Positions 1 through 7,362 of a stretch of DNA of 64,000 bases are shown piece after piece. The notes under the pieces are model-generated. The model ran no database searches. It was not told the DNA's origin and saw only the letters and a program-made list of their open reading frames with translations. Positions within the stretch are counted from its first letter, which is position 1. Each line of letters starts with the position of its first letter. The DNA is from Streptomyces longispororuber (GTDB taxonomy: Bacteria; Actinomycetota; Actinomycetes; Streptomycetales; Streptomycetaceae). The stretch lies in contig NZ_BNBT01000001.1 in assembly GCF_014656095.1 (NCBI RefSeq), positions 27,996 through 91,995 of the forward strand. The letters run 5' to 3'. The position numbers and the translations under genes were made by a program.

Positions 1-19
1 CCGCCGTTCGACGCGGCAC

Positions 20-140
20 CGCGCCCGGCCCTGCGCGCTCGGTCTGCCGTGCCCGGCCCACCGTGTCCGGCCTGCTGCGCCTGGCGTCCCGCCCTCCGTG
101 TCCGGCCCGCCGTGCCCGGTCCACCGCGCCGGGTCCGCCC
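20..140. repeat. degenerate CCGTGTCCGGCC-type minisatellite
   Basis: The first 140 bases are a low-complexity tract built from imperfect 13-16 base units of the form CCGTGTCCGGCCCGC / CCGTGCCCGGTCCACC. It lies upstream of the AraC-type regulator and has no convincing coding content. It resembles the larger array at 44.1-44.4 kb in composition. The left side is cut by the window edge. Confidence 0.5.
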
Positions 141-205
141 TGCCCAGGCCCCGGCGCCCGGGGCAGGCCGGGAGATCCGGTCGGCCGTCGGCGCAGAATG
201 ACCGT

Positions 206-1249
206 ATGACTGGATCGGCGGAGCGGGCGCGGCACTGGACCTACACCGAGCTGCCCGGCGTCGACCTGCTGCGGGCCCGCTACGTCCGCAAGACGTTCGC
301 CCGGCACACCCACGAGCACTATGTGATGGCCGCCGTCACCGACGGCGTCGACGTGTTCCACCACACGGGTGCGGACCGGCACGCGGGCCCCGGGACGCTC
401 GCCCTGATCAACCCCGACACCCCGCACACCGGCCGGGGCGGCGGCCCCGAGGGCTGGCGGTACGGTGCGGTGTACCCGGCGCCGGAACTGGTCGCCGCCA
501 TCGCCGCGGAGACGACCGCCATCCGCGGCACCCCCGGCTTCATCGACCCCGTCTTCGCGGACTCCTACGCCGTGGCCCTCGTCCACCAGGTGCTGCGCGC
601 CGCCGAAGAGGGCAACGCGCTGGCCGCCGACACGGTCCTGCGGCTCGCCGTGACGCGGCTGCTGCGGCACAACGGCGGTGCCCGGCCCGAGCGCACCGTG
701 CGCTCGGCGGGTGAGCGCGTAGCGGCACGCGCGCGTGCCGTGCTGGAGGAGCGCCTCACCGACCCGCCCACCCTGGAGCGGCTCGCCACCGGTCTCGGTG
801 TCAGCCCCTTCGCCCTGCTGCGCGCCTTCCGCGAGGCGTACGGCATGCCACCGCACGCCTGGCTCACGGACGCGCGCGTGCGCCGCGCCCGGCATCTCCT
901 GGACGCCGGGACGACGCCCGCCGAGGCCGCCGCCGCCGTCGGCTTCACCGACCAGCCGCACCTCAACCGCCACTTCACCCGCATCGTCGGCGTGCCCCCA
1001 GGTGCGTACCAACGGGAGCGCAAGAACGTACAAGACCGACCCGCCAGGCCCCTCGTAGCGTCTCCGGCGTGGCAGAACGAACATCACCCGCGGAACGGAC
1101 AGCCTCCGCGGACATACGCGAAACCCCCACCGCTTCCACAGCCCCCACGGAGTCGAAGGACCGGGAGGGCCGACCGGACTCCGCCGTCGTCCGCGACGCC
1201 CTCGGTGTCGGCGTGGCGGTCGGCCTCTCCGGGTTCGCCTTCGGCGTGA
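206..1249 (+). CDS. AraC-family transcriptional regulator of azlCD
   Basis: Likely DNA-binding regulator with an N-terminal cupin-type ligand domain (His-rich HTHEH at residues 34-38) and a C-terminal double helix-turn-helix around residues 185-285 containing LATGLGVSPFALLRAF and AAAVGFTDQPHLNRHF. I chose ATG 206 because CAGAAT ends 6 bases upstream, which fits a leaderless transcript; the reading frame itself stays open upstream. The last ~60 codons run into azlC in another frame and are Pro/Arg-rich, unlike AraC proteins, which normally end just after the second helix-turn-helix. Either the real protein is extended or a small indel has removed its natural stop near 1050. Being immediately upstream of and co-directional with azlC-azlD suggests it controls them. 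The family assignment is secure; its ligand is unknown. Confidence 0.85.
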   Translation: MTGSAERARHWTYTELPGVDLLRARYVRKTFARHTHEHYVMAAVTDGVDVFHHTGADRHAGPGTLALINPDTPHTGRGGGPEGWRYGAVYPAPELVAAIAAETTAIRGTPGFIDPVFADSYAVALVHQVLRAAEEGNALAADTVLRLAVTRLLRHNGGARPERTVRSAGERVAARARAVLEERLTDPPTLERLATGLGVSPFALLRAFREAYGMPPHAWLTDARVRRARHLLDAGTTPAEAAAAVGFTDQPHLNRHFTRIVGVPPGAYQRERKNVQDRPARPLVASPAWQNEHHPRNGQPPRTYAKPPPLPQPPRSRRTGRADRTPPSSATPSVSAWRSASPGSPSA

Positions 1250-1923
1250 CCTCGGCGGGGAGCGGCCTCACCGTGCTGCAGACCTGTGCGCTCAGCCTCC
1301 TGGTGTTCACCGGAGCCTCACAGTTCGCCCTGGTGGGCGCGCTCGCCGGAGGCGGCAGCCCGTTCACCGCGGCGGCCGGCGCGTTCTTCCTCGGCGTACG
1401 CAACGCGTTCTACGGGCTGCGGCTCTCCCAGCTCCTGGCGCTCCCGCGCGCGGTGCGGCCGTTCGCGGCCCACTGGGTGATCGACGAGACTACGGCCGTC
1501 TCCCTCGCCCAGCCCGGGCGGCGCAGCGCCCGCCTCGGCTTCACCGTCACCGGTCTGAGCCTGTACACCCTGTGGAACCTCACCACCCTGGGTGGTGCGG
1601 TAGGTGCCGAGGCCATCGGGGACACCGACACCTGGGGGCTCGACGCCGCGGGCCCCGCCGTCTTCCTCGCACTGCTGGCACCGATGCTGCGAACCACACA
1701 GGAGCGTGCGGTCGCCGCTGTCGCGGTCCTCCTGGGGCTCGGGACCCTGCCCGTGCTCCCCGCAGGCGTGCCGGTCCTCATGGCCGCGCTGGCCGTGCCG
1801 GTCGTCCTCTACGGGGCGGGCCTACGGGCACGGAGCGGCACCCGGGCCGCGCAGGGGCGTCCCACAGCCGCTCGGTCCCACGAGGGAACACCGCCCACCG
1901 CGGCACAGGAGGACGACCGATGA
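1069..1923 (+). CDS. azlC: AzlC-family branched-chain amino acid exporter, large subunit
   Basis: Integral membrane subunit of an AzlCD exporter for branched-chain amino acids or related compounds. After a hydrophilic head of about 45 residues come the family hallmarks: an early hydrophobic segment with GLSGFAFGVTSAGSGL, then LVFTGASQFALVGALAGGG and FFLGVRNAFYGL, followed by several further membrane spans and a basic C-terminal tail. Length 284 residues is somewhat longer than usual because of the tails. The GTG start is preceded by TAGCGT ending 7 bases upstream, consistent with a leaderless message inside the end of the AraC reading frame. Its stop overlaps the start of azlD (ATGA), so the two are translationally coupled. 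Substrate is inferred from the family only. Confidence 0.9.
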   Translation: MAERTSPAERTASADIRETPTASTAPTESKDREGRPDSAVVRDALGVGVAVGLSGFAFGVTSAGSGLTVLQTCALSLLVFTGASQFALVGALAGGGSPFTAAAGAFFLGVRNAFYGLRLSQLLALPRAVRPFAAHWVIDETTAVSLAQPGRRSARLGFTVTGLSLYTLWNLTTLGGAVGAEAIGDTDTWGLDAAGPAVFLALLAPMLRTTQERAVAAVAVLLGLGTLPVLPAGVPVLMAALAVPVVLYGAGLRARSGTRAAQGRPTAARSHEGTPPTAAQEDDR

Positions 1924-2228
1924 GCGTCTGGATCGCCATCGCCGTGACCGCCGTGAGCTGCTACGCGGTCAAGCTCGCGGGCCTGCTGGTGCCCGCCGGG
2001 GCCCTGGAGCGGCCCCGCGTGCGGCGCGTGGCAGCCCTGCTCCCGGTGGCACTGCTGGCGGCGCTCACCGCACAGCAGGCCTTCGCCGACGGCCGGACCC
2101 TGGTGCTCGACGCCAAGGCCGCGGGACTCGCGGCGGCGGCCGTGGCGCTGCTGCTGCGCGCGCCGTTCCTGGTCATCATCGCCGTGGCCGTCGTCGTCAC
2201 GGCAGGCGTGCGGGCCCTCACAGGGTGA
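1920..2228 (+). CDS. azlD: AzlD-family exporter, small subunit
   Basis: Small membrane protein of 102 residues with about four hydrophobic segments and the AzlD feature ALLPVALLAALTAQQ in the middle. AzlD pairs with AzlC to form the exporter. The start codon overlaps the azlC stop by four bases, which fixes the start and implies coupled synthesis at matched stoichiometry. Confidence 0.9.
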   Translation: MSVWIAIAVTAVSCYAVKLAGLLVPAGALERPRVRRVAALLPVALLAALTAQQAFADGRTLVLDAKAAGLAAAAVALLLRAPFLVIIAVAVVVTAGVRALTG

Positions 2229-2259
2229 CCCGACCGAGCCGGGCCCCTCCGGGTGCGTC

Positions 2260-3225
2260 TCAGCCGATCTGGCGGCCGTACGCGTGCAGGGTGCGCAGGG
2301 CCTCGATGGTCACGATCGGCCGCCACTCCAGGGCGGTGCCCGGGGCCCATTGCCGCCACCGGACGGGCCACCCGCCGTCCTCCTGCTGGTCGTGCGTCAG
2401 GAAGTCCAGGGAGCGCGCCATCTCCTCGTCCGTGAACCAACTACGGGCCAGCGAGTCCGGCGTCTTCGCGTAGTCGTGCGCGAAGTGGTGCTCACCCGGC
2501 GCGTACCCAGGGGACACCGGGTACGCGTCGGCCCGCTCGGGCTCCAGGGCCACGAGGCGCTGCTCCCGCACCAGGCGGCCGAGCCGGTCCGCCGCCGCCT
2601 CCGCGCGCGGGCGGTCCGGCGCGCCGTCGAGGAAGGCGACCGCCGCCTGGATCTCGTACGGATGCGACTTCTCCAGCGACTCGACGGCCTGCCAGCAGAA
2701 GTCGGTGGCCCGGAACAGCCAGGCGTGCCAGACCTCGTTGCGGTGCAGCAGCCCTACCACGGGACCCGTGGCGAGCAGCTCGCTGGGCGGGTCGTCCACC
2801 ACGGGCACGAAGGGCGCCAAGGGGTAGCCGCGCTGGCTGGGATGGATCGCGGGCAAGGCGCCCTCGGCCGTCGAGACCGAGGTCAGGTAGCGGCACACGC
2901 GCTCCACGCGCAGGCCGCCGCAGCGACCGATGGAGTCCAGCACCCGGAGGGCGTGTCCGGCGTGCAGGGGCTGGCTCACGGGCCCGCGCAGATCGGGTTC
3001 GAGCGCGTGGCCGTACCCGCCGTCCGCGTTGCCGTACGCGGCGAGCGCCGTCTCCACCGCGTCGGCGCCGTCGTCGCCACCCGCGCCGTCCGTGCCGTGC
3101 GCGCCGTTCAGGAAGTGGTACGCGAACCGTCGCTGTTCGAGGACGCGCGCGGTGAGCCAGACGAACTGCTCGGCGCGCGCGAGGGGGGAGGACGCGGCGT
3201 GCGAGGACGCTCCGTTTTCGGCCAT
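2260..3225 (-). CDS. conserved alpha/alpha-toroid (prenyltransferase-like) protein
   Basis: Protein of 321 residues with no signal peptide or membrane span. It has repeated helix-rich segments with toroid-type motifs such as GGYGHALEPDLRGP near residue 70 and LTHDQQEDGGWPVRW near residue 285, as in squalene-cyclase and prenyltransferase barrels. The catalytic DxDD or zinc-binding residues of true cyclases or prenyltransferases are not evident, so enzymatic function is unclear. It is conserved next to recA-linked genes in streptomycetes as far as I recall. It is transcribed toward azlD with only 31 bases between the stops, and divergently from the DUF3046 gene. Function unknown. Confidence 0.75.
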   Translation of the reverse strand: MAENGASSHAASSPLARAEQFVWLTARVLEQRRFAYHFLNGAHGTDGAGGDDGADAVETALAAYGNADGGYGHALEPDLRGPVSQPLHAGHALRVLDSIGRCGGLRVERVCRYLTSVSTAEGALPAIHPSQRGYPLAPFVPVVDDPPSELLATGPVVGLLHRNEVWHAWLFRATDFCWQAVESLEKSHPYEIQAAVAFLDGAPDRPRAEAAADRLGRLVREQRLVALEPERADAYPVSPGYAPGEHHFAHDYAKTPDSLARSWFTDEEMARSLDFLTHDQQEDGGWPVRWRQWAPGTALEWRPIVTIEALRTLHAYGRQIG

Positions 3226-3304
3226 GCTCCGACCGTAGGGCGCAAAGAGCCGACGACAAGCCCTCCGGGCCCGGCTGCACTCTCAGGGGCGCGATACTGG
3301 ACGC

Positions 3305-3499
3305 ATGCGGTTGACGGTCTTCTGGCAGCGAATGACGGCACACTTCGGCGCGGGGTACGCGGACTCCTTCGCGCGCGACCACGTGATGTCCGAGCTCGGC
3401 GGGCGGACGGTGCTGGAGGCACTGGACGCGGGCTGGGACGCGAAGGACGTCTGGCGCGCCGTGTGCACGGCCATGGACGTACCGGCCGACAGGCGCTGA
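3305..3499 (+). CDS. DUF3046 family small protein
   Basis: Small protein of 64 residues matching the DUF3046 family found just upstream of recA in actinobacteria: MRLTVFWQRMTAHFG at the start, FARDHVMSELGGRT in the middle and VWRAVCTAMDVP at the end. It is mostly helical and probably cytoplasmic. GATACT lies 6 bases before the ATG, so the message is likely leaderless. No biochemical role is known to me. Confidence 0.85.
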   Translation: MRLTVFWQRMTAHFGAGYADSFARDHVMSELGGRTVLEALDAGWDAKDVWRAVCTAMDVPADRR

Positions 3500-3832
3500 C
3501 CCGCGCGCGGAGGCGCGAGTGGGGCTTGCGGCACTGTCGCGCCTCGTACGGGCGCTGTCGACGTCCCGTACCGGAGCCGTCGACGTTCCGTACCGGAGTT
3601 GTCGGTGTGCCGTACCGGCGTCGTCGGTGGGTGCTCCGCGAGTCGTGTCCGGACGTCTCCCCGCACCAATGCCACCCCGGGCCGCGCGCAAGCCCCAGGC
3701 GGCCTTCCGGGGCTTCTCCGACCGCTCTGGGGGCACCCCCGTTCCGCTGCTGACCGCACCGTGCGCGAGCGCCGGACCGCTGAGAACAGGGGGCGGCGGC
3801 CGAAAGCCCACGGCGTGGGCGAGACTGGCACG
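3500..3832. other. intergenic region between DUF3046 and AI-2E genes
   Basis: 333 bases without a convincing gene. The main feature is a 22-bp tandem repeat (3557-3630) described separately. The open frames that cross it have codon use unlike real genes. GAGACT at 3821-3826 is a plausible -10 element for the downstream gene. Confidence 0.5.
3557..3630. repeat. 22-bp tandem repeat, about 3.4 copies
   Basis: Three consecutive 22-bp units at 3557-3578, 3579-3600 and 3601-3622, plus a partial unit to 3630. The core is GTCGACGTTCCGTACCGGAG, with divergence increasing toward the third copy. Each unit contains the palindromic core CCGTACCGG. No coding role is seen; it may be a multi-site protein binding region or a neutral minisatellite. 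Confidence 0.7.
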
Positions 3833-5065
3833 GTGGCACCGAGAGACGACAGCGCGCAGAGCACTTCAGAGGCCGTGGCACCCCCCGGCACGACCCCGCC
3901 CGCCCAGCCCCCCGCAGGGGCCGAGCAGGGACGCGGCGCAGGCATGCCGCGCTGGCTGCCGCGAGCCATGGTGCTCGCGCTCGCGCTGGTCGCCTGCTTC
4001 CAGCTCGGGAGCTGGGCCTTCCACCAGCTCACCGGACTGCTGATCAACATCCTGATCGCGTTCTTCCTCGCGCTCGCCGTCGAGCCCGCCGTGAGCTGGA
4101 TGGCGGCGCGCGGCCTGCGCAGGGGGCTGGCCACCGGCATCGTCTTCCTCGGCGTCATCGTCGCCAGTGCGGGCTTCGTCACGATGATGGGCTCGATGCT
4201 CGCGGGCCAGATCGTCGACATGGTCGAGGACTTCCCCGACTACCTGGACCGGGTCATCGGCTGGATCAACCAGAACTTCGACACGGACCTGTCCCGCGTC
4301 GAGGTCCAGGACAGCCTGATCCACTCCGACTGGCTGCAGAAGTACGCGCAGAACAGCGCGAGCGGCGTCCTGGACGTCTCGGCGCAGGTGCTCGGCGGCC
4401 TCTTCCGGCTCCTGACGATCCTGCTGTTCTCGTTCTACTTCGCCGCCGACGGTCCGCGGCTGCGGCGCGCGCTGTGCTCCGTGCTGCCGCCCGCCAAGCA
4501 GGCCGAGGTGCTGCGCGCGTGGGAGATCGCGGTCGACAAGACCGGCGGCTACCTGTACTCGCGCGGCCTGATGGCGCTGATCTCCGGGATCGCGCACTAC
4601 ATCCTGCTGCAGATCCTGGAGGTGCCCTACGCGCCCGCCCTCGCGGTGTGGGTGGGGCTGGTCTCCCAGTTCATCCCCACGATCGGCACCTACCTGGCGG
4701 GCGCCCTGCCGATGCTCATCGCCTTCACCGTGGACCCCTGGTACGCGCTGTGGGTGCTGGGCTTCGTGGTGATCTACCAGCAGTTCGAGAACTACGTCCT
4801 GCAGCCGAAGCTCACCGCCAAGAGCGTGGACATCCACCCGGCCGTGGCCTTCGGGTCGGTGATCGCGGGCACGGCGCTCCTCGGCGCGGTCGGCGCGCTG
4901 ATCGCCATCCCGGCGGTGGCGACCCTCCAGGCCTTCCTGGGGGCGTACGTCAAGCGCTACGACGTCACGGACGACCCGCGGGTGCACGGACACCGCCGCC
5001 GCGGCGGCACGCCGCTGCTCACCCGGGTCCGGCGCGCGCTGAACCAGCCGCGCCGCGACGCCTGA
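3833..5065 (+). CDS. AI-2E family transporter (PerM/YdiK-like membrane protein)
   Basis: Membrane protein of about 410 residues from the AI-2E/PerM family. A disordered N-terminus of ~45 residues is followed by paired hydrophobic segments, a long extracytoplasmic stretch (residues ~135-180) and C-terminal spans carrying the family signature VGLVSQFIPTIGTYLAGALP and QFENYVLQPKL. Members have been proposed to export signals or act as Na+/H+ antiporters; the substrate here is unknown. I prefer GTG 3833 because the frame further upstream runs through repeat DNA and because GAGACT sits 6 bases before this GTG, the same arrangement as at miaA. It ends well before the recA promoter region and is probably a separate unit. 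Confidence 0.85.
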   Translation: MAPRDDSAQSTSEAVAPPGTTPPAQPPAGAEQGRGAGMPRWLPRAMVLALALVACFQLGSWAFHQLTGLLINILIAFFLALAVEPAVSWMAARGLRRGLATGIVFLGVIVASAGFVTMMGSMLAGQIVDMVEDFPDYLDRVIGWINQNFDTDLSRVEVQDSLIHSDWLQKYAQNSASGVLDVSAQVLGGLFRLLTILLFSFYFAADGPRLRRALCSVLPPAKQAEVLRAWEIAVDKTGGYLYSRGLMALISGIAHYILLQILEVPYAPALAVWVGLVSQFIPTIGTYLAGALPMLIAFTVDPWYALWVLGFVVIYQQFENYVLQPKLTAKSVDIHPAVAFGSVIAGTALLGAVGALIAIPAVATLQAFLGAYVKRYDVTDDPRVHGHRRRGGTPLLTRVRRALNQPRRDA

Positions 5066-5173
5066 CGCGAGCAGCGCCCGGGCCTTCCGGACCTCCCGCG
5101 GGCCGGGGCCCCTGACGCCTGAAGCACGGGTTCCGCCGTCGCCGCGCTCGGCGGGCGGGCCCGCGTGGTGCGC

Positions 5174-5203
5174 TTGACAGCAAAATCGAACATCCATTCT
5201 GAT
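5174..5203 (+). promoter_or_regulatory. recA distal promoter with embedded LexA (SOS) box
   Basis: TTGACA at 5174-5179 and TCTGAT at 5198-5203 form a sigma70/HrdB-like promoter with an 18-base spacer. The sequence GAACATCCATTC at 5188-5199 lies inside the spacer and matches the Gram-positive SOS (Cheo-type) box GAACnnnnGTTC with one mismatch. LexA bound there would block the promoter. A box of this sequence is, from memory, known in front of Streptomyces recA. Confidence 0.8.
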
Positions 5204-5319
5204 GGGGGCTTCGGCGGCGATTTTCCGGGGGTTCGCGGGGGGATCCCCGGGCGCGCCGGTGGATTTCGGCGGGCCGCGGGCCGCGAGTTATCCACAGGCC
5301 GGACGGGCGTCGGGACGCA

Positions 5320-5342
5320 TTGTCAGTGGCAGGCGCTAGCGT
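5320..5342 (+). promoter_or_regulatory. PafBC-type (RecA-independent) DNA-damage promoter of recA
   Basis: TTGTCAGTG, then 8 bases, then TAGCGT matches the actinobacterial RecA-NDp / PafBC element TTGTCRGTG-N8-TAnnnT exactly. Its -10 part ends 43 bases before the recA ATG. It would give a second, LexA-independent damage response for recA. Confidence 0.85.
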
Positions 5343-5385
5343 CTTTGACGTGAAGCGATCGACTCAAGCAAACCGGGTGGAACCC

Positions 5386-6507
5386 ATGGCAGGAACCGAC
5401 CGCGAGAAGGCGCTCGACGCCGCGCTCGCACAGATTGAACGGCAATTCGGCAAGGGCGCAGTGATGCGCATGGGCGAGCGGTCCCAGGAGCCCATCGAGG
5501 TCATCTCCACCGGCTCGACCGCGCTCGACGTCGCGCTCGGCGTCGGCGGCCTGCCGCGCGGCCGTGTGGTGGAGATCTACGGCCCGGAGTCCTCCGGTAA
5601 GACGACCCTCACCCTGCACGCCGTGGCCAACGCGCAGAAGGCCGGCGGCGCCGTCGCCTTCGTGGACGCGGAGCACGCCCTCGATCCGGAGTACGCGAAG
5701 AAGCTCGGCGTCGACATCGACAACCTCATCCTGTCCCAGCCGGACAACGGCGAGCAGGCGCTGGAGATCGTCGACATGCTGGTCCGTTCCGGCGCCCTCG
5801 ACCTGATCGTCATCGACTCCGTGGCGGCCCTCGTGCCCCGCGCGGAGATCGAGGGCGAGATGGGTGACTCGCACGTGGGTCTGCAGGCCCGCCTGATGAG
5901 CCAGGCCCTGCGGAAGATCACCAGTGCGCTCAACCAGTCCAAGACCACCGCGATCTTCATCAACCAGCTCCGCGAGAAGATCGGTGTGATGTTCGGCTCC
6001 CCGGAGACCACGACCGGTGGCCGCGCGCTGAAGTTCTACGCCTCGGTGCGCATCGACATCCGCCGCATCGAGACCCTCAAGGACGGCACGGAGGCGGTCG
6101 GCAACCGCACCCGCTGCAAGGTCGTCAAGAACAAGGTGGCCCCGCCCTTCAAGCAGGCCGAGTTCGACATCCTCTACGGCCAGGGCATCAGCCGCGAGGG
6201 CGGCCTGATCGACATGGGCGTGGAGCACGGCTTCGTCCGCAAGGCCGGCGCCTGGTACACGTACGAGGGCGACCAGCTCGGCCAGGGCAAGGAGAACGCC
6301 CGCAACTTCCTGAAGGACAACCCCGACCTCGCCAACGAGATCGAGAAGAAGATCAAGGAGAAGCTGGGCGTCGGTGTCCGGCCCGACACCACCGAGGGCG
6401 AGCCCGGCGCGGACGCCGCGGCCGCGGCCCCGGCGGACGACGCCGCCAAGTCGGTGCCCGCCCCCGCGGTGAAGGCCACCAAGAAGGCCGCGGCGGCCAA
6501 GAGCTAG
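5386..6507 (+). CDS. recA: recombinase RecA
   Basis: DNA strand-exchange protein for homologous recombination, and co-protease that triggers LexA self-cleavage. The protein has 373 residues with Walker [10 protein letters not shown] at residues 66-74, Walker B LIVID at about 140-144, loop region [17 protein letters not shown] and the conserved [14 protein letters not shown]. The C-terminal ~45 residues are Ala/Lys/Asp-rich, typical of actinobacteria. ATG 5386 is chosen because [14 protein letters not shown] is the conserved N-terminus; the frame upstream is just the leader. Two promoters precede it, one with a LexA box and one of PafBC type. recX follows after only three bases, so the two form an operon. 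Confidence 0.98.
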   Translation: MAGTDREKALDAALAQIERQFGKGAVMRMGERSQEPIEVISTGSTALDVALGVGGLPRGRVVEIYGPESSGKTTLTLHAVANAQKAGGAVAFVDAEHALDPEYAKKLGVDIDNLILSQPDNGEQALEIVDMLVRSGALDLIVIDSVAALVPRAEIEGEMGDSHVGLQARLMSQALRKITSALNQSKTTAIFINQLREKIGVMFGSPETTTGGRALKFYASVRIDIRRIETLKDGTEAVGNRTRCKVVKNKVAPPFKQAEFDILYGQGISREGGLIDMGVEHGFVRKAGAWYTYEGDQLGQGKENARNFLKDNPDLANEIEKKIKEKLGVGVRPDTTEGEPGADAAAAAPADDAAKSVPAPAVKATKKAAAAKS

Positions 6508-6510
6508 GCC

Positions 6511-7224
6511 GTGACGCGACGTACCGACTGGCCGGACCCCGCGGACCCGCCGAGGGGCGGCCGCGGGCACGGCGGCGCTCCGGACGGCGCGGGCGCCGCT
6601 GCCGACGGCCCGTGGAGCGGTGACCAGGAGGGCCGGAGCGGCCGCCGCCGTCGGGGGCGTGGTGCCTTCGGCGGCCACCAGGACAGCGGTTCCCCGTCCT
6701 CGTCGAGGGCCGAGGACGGGGAACCGCCGACGGGGGACCCGGCTGAGCGGGCGCGGGCCATCTGCCTGCGCCTGCTCACCGGGACACCTCGTACGCGCAA
6801 GCAGTTGGCCGACGCCTTGCGCAAGCGCGACATCCCCGACGAGGTGGCCGAGGAGGTGCTCTCCCGCTTCGAAGAGGTCGGGCTGATCAACGACGAGGCC
6901 TTCGCCGACGCCTGGGTCGAGTCCCGCCACCACGGCCGGGGCCTGGCCCGGCGGGCCCTGGCGCGCGAGCTGCGGACCAAGGGCGTGGACTCGGCGCTGA
7001 TCGAGGAGGCCGTCGGCCAGCTCGACGCCGAGCAGGAGGAGGCCACCGCCCGCGAGCTCGTCGCGCGCAAGCTGCGCTCCACCCGGGGCCTCGACCGTGA
7101 CAAGAGACTGCGCCGTCTCGCGGGGATGCTGGCCCGCAAGGGCTATCCGGAAGGAATGGCGCTGCGCGTGGTGCGCCAGGCACTGGAGGAAGAGGGAGAG
7201 GACACCGAAGACCTGGAGTATTGA
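6511..7224 (+). CDS. recX: regulatory protein RecX
   Basis: RecX modulates RecA filament growth. The GTG start follows the recA stop by three bases, so expression depends on recA transcription. The first ~80 residues are Gly/Arg/Pro-rich and disordered. The RecX three-helix repeats then follow, with ARAICLRLLTGTPRTRKQL, EVAEEVLSRFEEVGLINDEAFADAW split across repeats one and two, and a final repeat with RLAGMLARKGYP and a Glu/Asp-rich end. Length 237 residues is long for the family because of the N-terminal extension, a common streptomycete feature. Confidence 0.93.
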   Translation: MTRRTDWPDPADPPRGGRGHGGAPDGAGAAADGPWSGDQEGRSGRRRRGRGAFGGHQDSGSPSSSRAEDGEPPTGDPAERARAICLRLLTGTPRTRKQLADALRKRDIPDEVAEEVLSRFEEVGLINDEAFADAWVESRHHGRGLARRALARELRTKGVDSALIEEAVGQLDAEQEEATARELVARKLRSTRGLDRDKRLRRLAGMLARKGYPEGMALRVVRQALEEEGEDTEDLEY

Positions 7225-7326
7225 GGGCCTGGACGGCTCCGGGCCGGACCCGGGCGGGGGCACCGGACCGGATGCTGAGCCTCCGGGGTGGGGTTAACCC
7301 CCTGGGGAAGACGCCTGGTCGCCGCA

Positions 7327-7357
7327 GTGCACAGGAACCTGTGCACAGACGACTGTG
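7327..7357. promoter_or_regulatory. palindromic operator before the ArsR-type gene
   Basis: GTGCACAGG-AA-CCTGTGCAC (7327-7346) is a perfect inverted repeat with 9-base arms. Its right arm is reused in a second, slightly imperfect repeat, GTGCACAG-ACGA-CTGTGTAC (7341-7360). The ATG of the ArsR-type gene is at 7363. The position suggests autoregulation by that repressor; this is inference. Confidence 0.65.
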
Positions 7358-7362
7358 TACGC

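Noticed and set aside
5323..7263. 646-codon open frame antisense to recA-recX
   Set aside because: No motifs, and the opposite strand is certain recA and recX.
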